DNA of 43,707 nt from Cytophagaceae bacterium. GTDB taxonomy: Bacteria; Bacteroidota; Bacteroidia; Cytophagales; Flexibacteraceae. The stretch covers positions 1-43,707 of the forward strand of contig JAIXQU010000176.1 of the NCBI GenBank assembly GCA_027485575.1, written 5' to 3'. This document shows, in pieces, positions 1-7,929 of the stretch (its first letter is position 1; each line of letters opens with the position of its first letter). The position numbers and the translations under genes are program-made. The notes beneath the pieces were generated by a model. The model made no database searches and had not been told where the DNA came from. It worked only from the letters and a program-made list of their open reading frames with translations.

Positions 1-1458
1 CTCGGAAGGTGATAATGCGATTGGCTTTTCTACAAAAACATCCTTTCCCGCATTTAATGCTTCTATGCTCATGGAAGCATGTTGATTGTGCCTTGTGGTA
101 ATGATTACCATCCCTACATCAGGGGCAGAAATTACCTGTTTGTAATCTGAGGTAGATTTTGAAATATCATATTTTCTTGCCAAAAAAGTTCCACTCACCC
201 CCGAGCTGCTTGCGATAATTCTTAATGGTGCTCCAGCTTTTTTCAGAATAGGCAACATGGTCATTTTGGTGTAGTTGCCTGCACCAACAATCCCGATTCC
301 TTTTTTAGAGGAAACCATGTTAGAAATCAAAATTGTGGAATCGGGTTCCTTGTTTTCATTATAAACAAGGATACTTGCTATTGCCCCTTTGCCGCCAATC
401 CCTTCGTAAATTTGTTTGTAGTTTTCAATTGATATCAACTCTGAAATAAGGGGTTTCACTTTTAACTGACCCCGTGAAATGGCTTGAACCACTGCCTCAA
501 AATTCCTTTTCTCGGTCCATCGAACAAAAGATAGTGGATAATCAATTCCTTTTTGTTCATAATTTTCATCATACCTTCCTGGACCATAGGAACATGAAAC
601 CTGAAAATTCAGTTCTTTTTCATAAAATTCAGATCGGTTCAATTCCAATCCTGTAACACCAACCAATACAATTCTGCCACGCTTTCGGCTCATTCTGGCA
701 GCCTGGCTCATTAGGGAACTATCTTTTGTAGAGGCTGTTATCAAAACTCCATCACAACCAATTCCTTTGGTCAGGTTCTCAACTATTTTGACTGAATCTA
801 CTCCATGTGAAATCTGGATGGCGTCTATTCCTTTTGATTTTGCAATCTCAATTTTTGAAGGATCCAAATCAAAGCCAATCACATGACATCCATTGGCAAA
901 AAGCATTTCGGCTGTAAGAAGACCAATTAAACCCAGGCCAAAAACGACAATTGTTTCTCCAAAAGTAGGATTTAAAAGACGAATACCCTGAAGACCAATA
1001 GAACCTATAACTGTGAAACAGCCTTCATTGTCACTTACATTATCTGGCAAATGAACCGCGAGATTGACGGGTATGCAAACAAACTCTGCATGCGGACCAT
1101 TGCTTGCCACCCTATCTCCTATTTTGAAATCTGTTACCCCATCCCCTATTTCTATAACCTTTCCAACATTGCAATAACCTAATGGAATAGGCTGTTCTAA
1201 TTTACTAAAAACTGCCTCTAATGTAGGCAAAATCCCATCTGACTTGACCTTATCCAGCACCATTTTCACTTTTTCCGGTTGCTGCCTTGCTTTTGAAATA
1301 AGATTGGATTTACCGAATTCAACCAACATTTTTTCTGTACCGAGAGATACCAGACTTCTGGAGGTTTGAATCAAAATATGCCCTTTTCTGACCAAAGGAG
1401 AAGGGACATCTTCCAGGATTGTTTCACCTGTTTTAAAAGATTGAATTATCTGTTTCAA
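1..1458 (-). CDS. Bi-domain oxidoreductase (zinc-less MDR domain fused to Gfo/Idh/MocA domain), C-terminus off the window
   Basis: I translated the minus strand by hand; the frame is open to the left edge, giving 486 residues of a protein whose family is usually about 700 long. The N-terminal part is a medium-chain dehydrogenase without obvious catalytic zinc cysteines, with a GroES-like region (LGYCNVG near 93-99, GDRVASNGPHAEFV near 114-127) and a Rossmann loop GLGLIG at about 174-179. A second nucleotide-binding domain follows (GIGIVGAGNYTKM) and reaches the Gfo/Idh signature FVEKP close to the edge. The family is often found in surface-polysaccharide gene clusters, but its substrate is not established and the partner genes lie outside the window. 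There is no ATG near the N-terminus. TTG at 1458 gives MKQIIQSFKTGE, which matches the usual N-terminus of this family as I recall it; a second TTG lies at 1482. Confidence 0.85.
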   Translation of the reverse strand, partial: MKQIIQSFKTGETILEDVPSPLVRKGHILIQTSRSLVSLGTEKMLVEFGKSNLISKARQQPEKVKMVLDKVKSDGILPTLEAVFSKLEQPIPLGYCNVGKVIEIGDGVTDFKIGDRVASNGPHAEFVCIPVNLAVHLPDNVSDNEGCFTVIGSIGLQGIRLLNPTFGETIVVFGLGLIGLLTAEMLFANGCHVIGFDLDPSKIEIAKSKGIDAIQISHGVDSVKIVENLTKGIGCDGVLITASTKDSSLMSQAARMSRKRGRIVLVGVTGLELNRSEFYEKELNFQVSCSYGPGRYDENYEQKGIDYPLSFVRWTEKRNFEAVVQAISRGQLKVKPLISELISIENYKQIYEGIGGKGAIASILVYNENKEPDSTILISNMVSSKKGIGIVGAGNYTKMTMLPILKKAGAPLRIIASSSGVSGTFLARKYDISKSTSDYKQVISAPDVGMVIITTRHNQHASMSIEALNAGKDVFVEKPIALSPSE

Positions 1459-1622
1459 TAACGGCTTAAAATGAGGCTGCAAATATGCAACCTTTCAACC
1501 GACCTTTTAGCTTTTAATCCATGACTAATCAGACAAAAAAATACAAATAGAAAACCTAAGAAAATGTAACTGAAACAAAAAGAAGTGCATTTATTTCAAT
1601 TTCAAAACGTTGAAAAATATCT

Positions 1623-1630
1623 TAGCTTTG
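1623..1630 (+). promoter_or_regulatory. Bacteroidota -7 promoter element (TAGCTTTG)
   Basis: An exact match to TAnnTTTG, 46 bases before the ATG of the lipoprotein gene at 1677. A TTG lies upstream but only 10 bases away, so the -33 part is not convincing. The rest of the 218-base gap shows nothing else clear. Confidence 0.5.
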
Positions 1631-1676
1631 TGTCTCGTTAGGTATCTTACATGCATTATATTTTAATACTTTTAAA

Positions 1677-2831
1677 ATGAAATTTATAAAACATCTGCCT
1701 TTTCTGGCAATTATAAGTCTGATGGCCTCATGTGGGTTGGCAGACTTGTCCTCCGGAGATTTTAAGGATAAAAAATCTCAATGGATTCTTCCCATTTTCA
1801 CATCCCAAATCTCAGTCGAATCTATCAGCCAATTGGCGGAATTAAAATTTACAAGGGAAGTTTTTCAAGATAATTTGCCACTTGTATTGAGAAGCGGTAT
1901 TATTCCAAAATTTGATACAACCAATAATCTTGAAATAGGCCCTCTTCCAATGGATGATGTGGATGATTTCTATGTAAAAGCCAAAAGTGATACTGCCATT
2001 TTGAGGGCAACTATTTACAACAATTTTCCTTTTCCACTTGGGAAAGGAACAATAATTGAAATATACAATAGAAATATTCTGGATGGAGAGACAAAGAAAA
2101 ATTTAATCTATCGAAAGAAGTTGACCCAGGATATTCCTGCGAATGGTGGTGTAGAGTCGTTAGAAATAAAACAAAACACTTTACTCGGTTGGATTGACAA
2201 TGATTTTGATTTATACCTCAAAAATTTTGCGACTCCTGGCAGTGGAGGCAAAAATGTTGACAACGATGTAAATGTTGTTAACGGTGTTTATAAGCCGTTA
2301 AAAATTGTATTTGAACTTATTGTGCTAAAAATCAATGTGGTAGAATTGAATCAAGGAAAAAAGTATACCATCGACGAAGAATCTGATATTAGTTTTGAAG
2401 ATAATGGCATAGTAGGAACCACCCGTGCCAATTTTAATTTATTTATCAAAAATGGATTTCCTGCTACTTCAATACTTCAAGCCTATTTTCTGGATGAAAA
2501 CAGAAACAAAGTGGATTCTTTGATAAAACCAGACTCAGGACAAACAAATTTAAATTACAATGTTATAGCTTCAGCTCCTGTAAATTGGATTCCTAATAAC
2601 GCGATTGTTGATTCTATTGAGCTTAAAAAAGAAAAAGAACTTCTCTTTAAAACAAAATGGAAGGAAACTGAATATGATAATTTAAAATCGAGAGTAAAGT
2701 ATCTGAGAACTGTTTCAACATTTACCACTCCTAATCAAGGAAGTCCAAACCAGGTTATTAACATTTACCATAAAGATAAAATTGGTGTAACCCTGACCGG
2801 AGAATTTGATATTGTTTATGACCTCGATTAA
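1677..2831 (+). CDS. Outer-surface or periplasmic lipoprotein of unknown function, operon with DUF5723 barrel
   Basis: A 384-residue lipoprotein precursor. The N-terminus is a type II signal peptide (MKFIKHLPFLAIISLMASC) with the lipidated cysteine at residue 19, followed by a polar stretch GLADLSSGDFKDKK. There is no membrane helix after the signal. The rest has the short alternating hydrophobic pattern of beta-sandwich domains, with regions near 60-190 and 200-384 that could be two related beta domains (both carry IxLKIN- or VExLxLK-like strands). I do not recognise a named family. The stop is 7 bases before the ATG of the DUF5723 barrel gene, so the two are very probably co-transcribed from the promoter at 1623-1630 and may form an outer-membrane lipoprotein-barrel pair. 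That partnership is an inference from spacing alone. Confidence 0.75.
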   Translation: MKFIKHLPFLAIISLMASCGLADLSSGDFKDKKSQWILPIFTSQISVESISQLAELKFTREVFQDNLPLVLRSGIIPKFDTTNNLEIGPLPMDDVDDFYVKAKSDTAILRATIYNNFPFPLGKGTIIEIYNRNILDGETKKNLIYRKKLTQDIPANGGVESLEIKQNTLLGWIDNDFDLYLKNFATPGSGGKNVDNDVNVVNGVYKPLKIVFELIVLKINVVELNQGKKYTIDEESDISFEDNGIVGTTRANFNLFIKNGFPATSILQAYFLDENRNKVDSLIKPDSGQTNLNYNVIASAPVNWIPNNAIVDSIELKKEKELLFKTKWKETEYDNLKSRVKYLRTVSTFTTPNQGSPNQVINIYHKDKIGVTLTGEFDIVYDLD

Positions 2832-2838
2832 TTTAGAA

Positions 2839-4176
2839 ATGAAAAACCCTATTATTTTCTTTTTTGTCCTTTGTATCTTCATCGAAAGCAAAGCCCAAAA
2901 CAATTTGCCAGTTTTCTATGATCAACACTGGACATTGCATAGTTCCAAATATATACCAAGCAAACTTGGAGATGATTATGGTACATTCAATGCCACCATT
3001 ATGAATCCATATTCTTATCTCAATAACTCTGGTTTTGGATTGAAAAATCTGGCTGGAATAGACAATGCAAAAATAGACAATGCCTTGAAGCAAATGGCAC
3101 CCAGTAATATTGCAGGGGGAGGATTGGATATTGACATTATTGGAATGAGCTATAAAATCATGAAAAGAGAAAAGGAATTTATGAGTTTCTCTTTTTTCGC
3201 TACTGACAGACTTGGTACGAATTTTATATACACCCGAGACTTTTTCGATCTCATATGGAATGGAAATGCAAAATTTGAAGGCAAGAAAGCCGACATGACC
3301 CTTGGATTTAATGCCAGTTATATGAGAGAATATGCCTTAGGTTGGTCAATGCCAATTGATATTCCTAGTATTGGCGATGATGTAAAAATGAAAGTAGGTG
3401 CCAGAATGAAGTTGATGAGAGGCTTTGCGGCAATTTCATTTCCTAAATCAGAAATATCACTAAAAACTTCAGACCTAGGTCGGTCTTTGGTTTTTGAAAC
3501 TGATTACACAATGAATATAGCTGGTTATGATGGAACTGAAGTAGTTGACAACCCACTAAATGCCAGAGGTGGCGGTGTAGGAATGGATTTGAGCACAACA
3601 GTTTCTTTTCTTAAAAATTTTGAAGCCTCTTTGGCTGTAATTGACATTGGTTCAGTTAAATACAAAGATGACACTTACCAGTATTCCAGAAAAAGCCAGA
3701 TAAATTTTGACGGTATTCCAATCAAAGATGTCCTTAAGGGAGGAGATTTTGATATTGAAAACTACATAACAGATGAATTCAAAGGAACTGAAAAAGCTTC
3801 TTCATCTTTCTCAAACCCACTTCCAACAAGATTGATTCTTCAGGGAGAGTACAAAACCAAATCAAACACCAAGAAAAAGAACCGGGAATTTTACGATAAA
3901 CGGGCATCATTTACTTATATTCAAGGATTTAACAATCAACCTGGTGGCACTACAAAACCATTTTTCAGCTTAGGTTACAACCATAGTTTCAACTATGTTT
4001 TTAATATTGGAGCAACTACCAATTATGGTGGATATGGAAGATTTGGATTCGGCCTGAATACTTCTTTAAGATTCGGAGGTTTAAGAATTGGTGTAGGCAC
4101 AACCAACCTTTTTGGGGCAACGAATCTGGTGGGTTCAGGGGTTGATTTTACATTCTTAACAGGGATAACGATTTAA
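2839..4176 (+). CDS. DUF5723-type outer-membrane beta-barrel protein
   Basis: A 446-residue precursor with a signal peptide (MKNPIIFFFVLCIFIESKAQ, cleavage after residue 20). I chose the ATG at 2839 because upstream in-frame starts lie inside the preceding gene and would add residues before the signal. The mature protein consists of amphipathic strands rich in Gly, Tyr and Phe and ends in strands such as LRIGVGTTNLFGATN and VDFTFLTGITI, as in outer-membrane barrels. The order of blocks (NNAG-like glycine-rich N-terminus, the FSFFATDRLG strand, MREYALGWSMPI) fits DUF5723, a Bacteroidota family of unknown function. It follows the lipoprotein by 7 bases and is closed by the hairpin at 4186-4235. 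Confidence 0.75.
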   Translation: MKNPIIFFFVLCIFIESKAQNNLPVFYDQHWTLHSSKYIPSKLGDDYGTFNATIMNPYSYLNNSGFGLKNLAGIDNAKIDNALKQMAPSNIAGGGLDIDIIGMSYKIMKREKEFMSFSFFATDRLGTNFIYTRDFFDLIWNGNAKFEGKKADMTLGFNASYMREYALGWSMPIDIPSIGDDVKMKVGARMKLMRGFAAISFPKSEISLKTSDLGRSLVFETDYTMNIAGYDGTEVVDNPLNARGGGVGMDLSTTVSFLKNFEASLAVIDIGSVKYKDDTYQYSRKSQINFDGIPIKDVLKGGDFDIENYITDEFKGTEKASSSFSNPLPTRLILQGEYKTKSNTKKKNREFYDKRASFTYIQGFNNQPGGTTKPFFSLGYNHSFNYVFNIGATTNYGGYGRFGFGLNTSLRFGGLRIGVGTTNLFGATNLVGSGVDFTFLTGITI

Positions 4177-4185
4177 AATAGAAAC

Positions 4186-4235
4186 ATTATATAGAACAAA
4201 AAAGGGCCGGTTGGCCCTTTTTTGTTCTATATAAT
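4186..4235. terminator. Bidirectional intrinsic terminator, 23-bp perfect stem
   Basis: 4186-4208 is the exact reverse complement of 4213-4235, with the loop GGTT at 4209-4212. The GC core GGGCC/GGCCC is flanked by A6 on one side and T6 on the other, so it can terminate both the DUF5723 gene arriving on + and the SDR gene arriving on -. The TAG stop of the SDR gene (4227-4229) lies inside the stem. Confidence 0.92.
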
Positions 4236-4928
4236 ATCCCCTAAAATGGGTCTTAACAAAATCTCCTCCACAACACAATTTTCAGATAGAGAATAGGCTG
4301 CCCAAATTAATTCAGCAATATCTTCTGGTTTCATAAATCTACTTTCTGGAATTCCTGATAATGACCAGGAATCGGTAAATGTAGCTCCCGGCAATATCGA
4401 AGTCACTTTAACATTAAATGGCTTTAATTCTTCCCTCAAAACTTTACTAAAACCCAATAGTCCAAATTTAGAAATACAATAAGAGCCGCCGTTTACATAA
4501 GCAGTGATACTGGCTGTGGAGCAAATGTTGAAAATATGGCCAGATAAAATTGATTTGAAACCTGGAAGAAATGCTCTGGTTGTGTGATATGCAGAACCAA
4601 GGTTTGTTGCCATCAGTTCTTCAAATGTGTTTTCCTCTTCTTCTCCAATACTTCCAGGCAGAAAACGTCCGGCATTATTGACCAAAACCGAAACATGATT
4701 AATGCCGGTTTTTATCCTATTGGCCCAAATTTCAATTTCTTCACGTTTTCGTAAATCCACCCGGGATACAAAAAGGTCTGGATTTGGGTAGGTTGAAATT
4801 AAGTCTTCAACTGATTTTTGTGACGAACCACAAGTATGAACTACAAATCCATTATCCAGGAATTTTTTAACTATCGATAAACCAATTCCTTTGGTTCCGC
4901 CGGTTACTACAGCAATTTTATTATTCAT
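4227..4928 (-). CDS. Short-chain dehydrogenase/reductase (SDR)
   Basis: A 233-residue classical SDR; NAD(P)-dependent oxidoreductase with unknown substrate. Visible motifs, numbered from the ATG: the cofactor loop TGGTKGIG at 9-16, NNAG at 84-87, the structural Asn 109, the catalytic Ser 137, and Tyr 150 and Lys 154 in the YCISK motif. All catalytic residues are present. The length is slightly below the usual 240-260, with a short C-terminus. The ATG at 4928 overlaps the TGA of the esterase gene by one base (TGATG), indicating translational coupling; a TTG just upstream at 4931 is less likely. It is the last gene of the nadD-MATE-esterase-SDR run and ends within the terminator stem. Confidence 0.9.
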   Translation of the reverse strand: MNNKIAVVTGGTKGIGLSIVKKFLDNGFVVHTCGSSQKSVEDLISTYPNPDLFVSRVDLRKREEIEIWANRIKTGINHVSVLVNNAGRFLPGSIGEEEENTFEELMATNLGSAYHTTRAFLPGFKSILSGHIFNICSTASITAYVNGGSYCISKFGLLGFSKVLREELKPFNVKVTSILPGATFTDSWSLSGIPESRFMKPEDIAELIWAAYSLSENCVVEEILLRPILGDII

Positions 4929-5818
4929 CAAAATCTTTCAAAAAAATCAAGGGCCAAATGGACCCATTCCGGTGCTTCTGCCCTTTCAACCCTTCCAAGC
5001 CCAAAACCATGGCCTCCAAATGGAAATAAATGAATCTCCGAATGGACCTTTTTCTTTAACAGATTTTCAAAAAATATTTCTGAATTTTGGTAAGAGACCG
5101 ACTGATCATCTGCTGAATGAATCAACAGTGTAGGAGGTGTATCCTTCGAAATTTGCAATTCGGAAGAGAATAAATCGACCATAGATTGTGAAGTATCTTT
5201 CCCCAAAAGGTTCCTTTTAGAATCAACATGAACACTCTCTTTAAAACTGATAACCGGGTATACCAGGCAAGCAAAGTTCGGTGGCTTAACTGCGGCTTTA
5301 TATGGATTTTTATCAAACAAAGTAGCCAGATTAGAAGCCAGATGCCCCCCGGCAGAAAAGCCTATAACCCCAACCTTATCGTAGCCTCGCTTTTGAATCA
5401 GTTCCAAAGCAGTCATGGCGTCTGTGAGTGGCACCCAAGGTGCAGATTTTTGGCAATCAGGATTTGGAAGCCGATATTTAAGGACGAAAACGTCGAAACC
5501 TTCATTCTGAAATCTTTCAGCCACCTTTCTCCCTTCATTTTCATAGGATACAAAAGCATAGGATCCTCCGGGAATGACCAACAACGCTGTTTTTTTGGGC
5601 CGTGGTTTAAATGTTTTCCAGTAGGTCATCTTAGGAATCTGAATATTCTTAAGTCTTGAAGGTCGGCCTTCTTTTGTGCTGTCTATTTTAGGAATTGAAC
5701 TGCAGTTTTTATTTAATGGAATATTCCCATCCGGGTATAAAAGAAAATCCTCTGGCTGGCTAAAAACCAACACTGAAGATAGAAACATCCACAAAAACAA
5801 AGTCAAAACTTTTTTCAT
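4928..5818 (-). CDS. Secreted alpha/beta-hydrolase (carboxylesterase, acetyl-xylan-esterase-like)
   Basis: A 296-residue precursor with a signal peptide (MKKVLTLFLWMFLSSVLVFS), so the enzyme works in the periplasm or outside. It belongs to the BD-FAE/Axe-like alpha/beta-hydrolases: oxyanion loop PGGSYAF at 83-89, nucleophile elbow GFSAGG with Ser 155, acid Asp 238 in SADDQSV, and base His 270 in FGGHGFG. The family removes acyl groups from sugars or small esters; the substrate cannot be read from the sequence. It lies 46 bases after the MATE gene and is coupled to the SDR gene by a TGATG overlap, so a shared small-molecule or sugar-modification role is possible but not shown. Confidence 0.87.
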   Translation of the reverse strand: MKKVLTLFLWMFLSSVLVFSQPEDFLLYPDGNIPLNKNCSSIPKIDSTKEGRPSRLKNIQIPKMTYWKTFKPRPKKTALLVIPGGSYAFVSYENEGRKVAERFQNEGFDVFVLKYRLPNPDCQKSAPWVPLTDAMTALELIQKRGYDKVGVIGFSAGGHLASNLATLFDKNPYKAAVKPPNFACLVYPVISFKESVHVDSKRNLLGKDTSQSMVDLFSSELQISKDTPPTLLIHSADDQSVSYQNSEIFFENLLKKKVHSEIHLFPFGGHGFGLGRVERAEAPEWVHLALDFFERF

Positions 5819-5864
5819 GAAAAATTAAAAGAGAATAAATAATTGATTTTGGTTATAAAGAAAA

Positions 5865-7226
5865 CTACGGGATAAATAAACGTTTCTTCCAGCTCCCAAA
5901 CAAAAGAAAAAAGAAACAAGGAATAAAAAGAAAAATCCAATATATCCACTCACTAACCCAGGCAATCCATATTGGAAACGTATTCAGCTCAAGGCTCCAA
6001 TATACGTAGCAGATATACATGACCAGGGAGATGACTTCTGCAAATAAACTAAACCTGCTATTTCCAGTGGCTACTACCGCATTTAGAATAACTGAAGATA
6101 TTGACATTAAGACCATTGCAATACTTACAACTCTCAGAGTTGGCAGTCCTTCTGCATAAAATTGATTGGTTTGGCCAAACAAACTCAAAAAAGTTTCGGG
6201 AAACAGATTTAGAAAAATAGCGCCACATAGGGTGCAAGAAACAGAAAGCCAAATAATCCTTCTGATCAATTTCCAGAAAACAGGAGTTAAGCCTTGACCT
6301 AAAATGTTAGAAACCATAGCATTTGTAGTTGAAGCAAAAGCCCAGCTAATTGAACCAAAAATTCCAAATACATTTCGCATAGCATTTGAAATTTGCAATG
6401 AGTTGGTTCCCTGATGTTCAATCAGAATAAAAAAGTATTCCCAGGTGGCTATGCTAAAAGCCTGCTGGAAAATAAGAGGGAACGAAAACCATAATATTTC
6501 TTTCCAATAATTAAAATTGATGCGAAAAGTAGAAAACAAACCAAATCTTTTGGAAATTCCTTGTTGCCTGATTACCAGATAGATAACGAACATGCCTAAA
6601 AACTCAGAAATGACAGAAGCATAGGCAGCTCCGTTAAATCCCAATTCAGGAAATCCAAATTTTCCAAAAATGAGCGAATAGTCTAAGATAACATTGCTTA
6701 AAGCCTCAACTACCGTTCCAAAAACAAGAAACCTGCTTTGATTGGTTCCAACCAAAAGCGCATTCCTCATCTGATATATGTAGAGAAAAGGCAAGCCCCA
6801 GATTCTGATTTTTAGAAACGAAATAGCCTCTGCCTGTCGGTTCAAATCGTGAATTGCCCATTTAAAAAAAACAGGTGTGAAAAACCATGTCGATATAAGT
6901 CCGATAGCAGCAATCGCCAATGAAATAAAAACGCCTTGGTTAAAAAGAATGCCAATTTCATCTGGCCGGTTTTCTCCAGCCCTTCTGGATATAAGGGACT
7001 GAAGACCACTATTTAAACCATATCCGATGGCTGAAAATACCAGATAATAAACTCCTGTAATTCCTGCCGTGGCCAGCGCACCTGAGGAATAATGGCCTAA
7101 GAAGATATTGTTTACTATGAAGTTAAACTGTGGAATAAAAATGGCAAAGCTTATTGGCAATGTCATTTTCAAAATCTGAGAATAACTTATCTTAAGTTGT
7201 AGGTCTGACAGTTTATTTTCAGTCAT
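5865..7226 (-). CDS. MATE-family efflux transporter
   Basis: A 453-residue integral membrane protein with about 12 hydrophobic segments in two six-helix halves and no signal peptide. The N-terminal half begins with the typical KMTLPISFAIFIPQFNFIVNN-like helix 1 and the LATAG turn, and the second half repeats this layout (IFQQAFSIATWEYFFILIEH, then NAMVSNILGQG). MATE proteins export cationic compounds or metabolites in exchange for Na+ or H+; the substrate is unknown. The ATG at 7226 is 37 bases downstream of the nadD stop, and the esterase gene follows 46 bases later, consistent with a four-gene minus-strand operon. Confidence 0.9.
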   Translation of the reverse strand: MTENKLSDLQLKISYSQILKMTLPISFAIFIPQFNFIVNNIFLGHYSSGALATAGITGVYYLVFSAIGYGLNSGLQSLISRRAGENRPDEIGILFNQGVFISLAIAAIGLISTWFFTPVFFKWAIHDLNRQAEAISFLKIRIWGLPFLYIYQMRNALLVGTNQSRFLVFGTVVEALSNVILDYSLIFGKFGFPELGFNGAAYASVISEFLGMFVIYLVIRQQGISKRFGLFSTFRINFNYWKEILWFSFPLIFQQAFSIATWEYFFILIEHQGTNSLQISNAMRNVFGIFGSISWAFASTTNAMVSNILGQGLTPVFWKLIRRIIWLSVSCTLCGAIFLNLFPETFLSLFGQTNQFYAEGLPTLRVVSIAMVLMSISSVILNAVVATGNSRFSLFAEVISLVMYICYVYWSLELNTFPIWIAWVSEWIYWIFLFIPCFFFLLFGSWKKRLFIP

Positions 7227-7263
7227 TGGCGCTCAAATTTAGGCCAACTATTGATTCTATCCA

Positions 7264-7833
7264 TTATTGATAGAATTTCTTTTGCCTTATAAGCCGCAAT
7301 GCATCTTCCGGAATAAGGTATTTGGGACTTATTTCCATTTTAATCATTTCCCTTAACGTGGTAGAAGACAAATTGATTAATGGTGCACTAATGATAGCAA
7401 CCAACTCATTGTCCGGATTTGAAACTTTTTGACCCTCTCTCGGATAAACAATAAATCGAACATTCTGCCTCAATTCTTCAATATTTTTCCACTTGCTTAA
7501 ATTTCGAAAATTGTCTTCGCCCATTAAAATAAAAAATTCACAGTCTGGATTTTCTTCTTTTAACTTTCTGATTGTCAAATAGGTATATGACGGTTTTGGA
7601 AGCTGGAATTCTATGTCTATTGCCTTAAAATCTGGATTATCTCTCGTTGCCTCCCTTACCAAATCAAATCTATCAAACTCATGCAGGAGCTTACTATAGT
7701 CTTTATCGGGGCTGCTTGGAGAAACAACAAACCAAACTTTGTCTACGCCAGCTTGTTGTAAGGCAGCTTGACCAATAATCAAATGACCTATGTGAATCGG
7801 ATTAAATGTTCCGAAAAATAAAGCAATTTTCAT
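7264..7833 (-). CDS. nadD: Nicotinate-nucleotide adenylyltransferase
   Basis: A 189-residue cytoplasmic enzyme that adenylates nicotinate mononucleotide to deamido-NAD, the penultimate step of NAD synthesis. The nucleotidyltransferase motif GTFNPIHIGH (8-17, His 14 and His 17) is complete, the substrate-binding MGEDNF lies at 104-109, and the second ATP motif SSTTLR at 156-161. The length is usual for the family. It is the first gene of the minus-strand run that continues into the MATE, esterase and SDR genes. Upstream at about 7840-7847 the minus strand reads AACCTTTG, one base off the -7 consensus, so a promoter there is possible. Confidence 0.96.
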   Translation of the reverse strand: MKIALFFGTFNPIHIGHLIIGQAALQQAGVDKVWFVVSPSSPDKDYSKLLHEFDRFDLVREATRDNPDFKAIDIEFQLPKPSYTYLTIRKLKEENPDCEFFILMGEDNFRNLSKWKNIEELRQNVRFIVYPREGQKVSNPDNELVAIISAPLINLSSTTLREMIKMEISPKYLIPEDALRLIRQKKFYQ

Positions 7834-7866
7834 TTAGGCAAAGGTTGCTAAACCCTATTGAAATAG

Positions 7867-7900
7867 AAAAAAAAATGCCTGATTCAATTTTGAACCAGGC
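7867..7900 (-). terminator. Intrinsic terminator of the chitobiase-repeat gene
   Basis: On the minus strand a stem GCCTG-G-TTCA / TGAA-T-CAGGC (7900-7877, loop AAAT) contains one G-U pair and is followed by a run of nine T. It starts 30 bases after the stop of the 7930 gene. On the plus strand the same position is an A-C mismatch, so the element is directional. Confidence 0.85.
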
Positions 7901-7929
7901 CTACCATTGTCTTGAATTGAGTGGTTAAA

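Noticed and set aside
5228-5659. 143-codon open frame on the plus strand
   Set aside because: Antisense to the esterase gene, which has a full catalytic triad and a signal peptide.
6835-6860. GTTCAAATCGTGAATTGCC as a tRNA T-arm
   Set aside because: It lies inside the MATE coding sequence and no acceptor or anticodon stem surrounds it.
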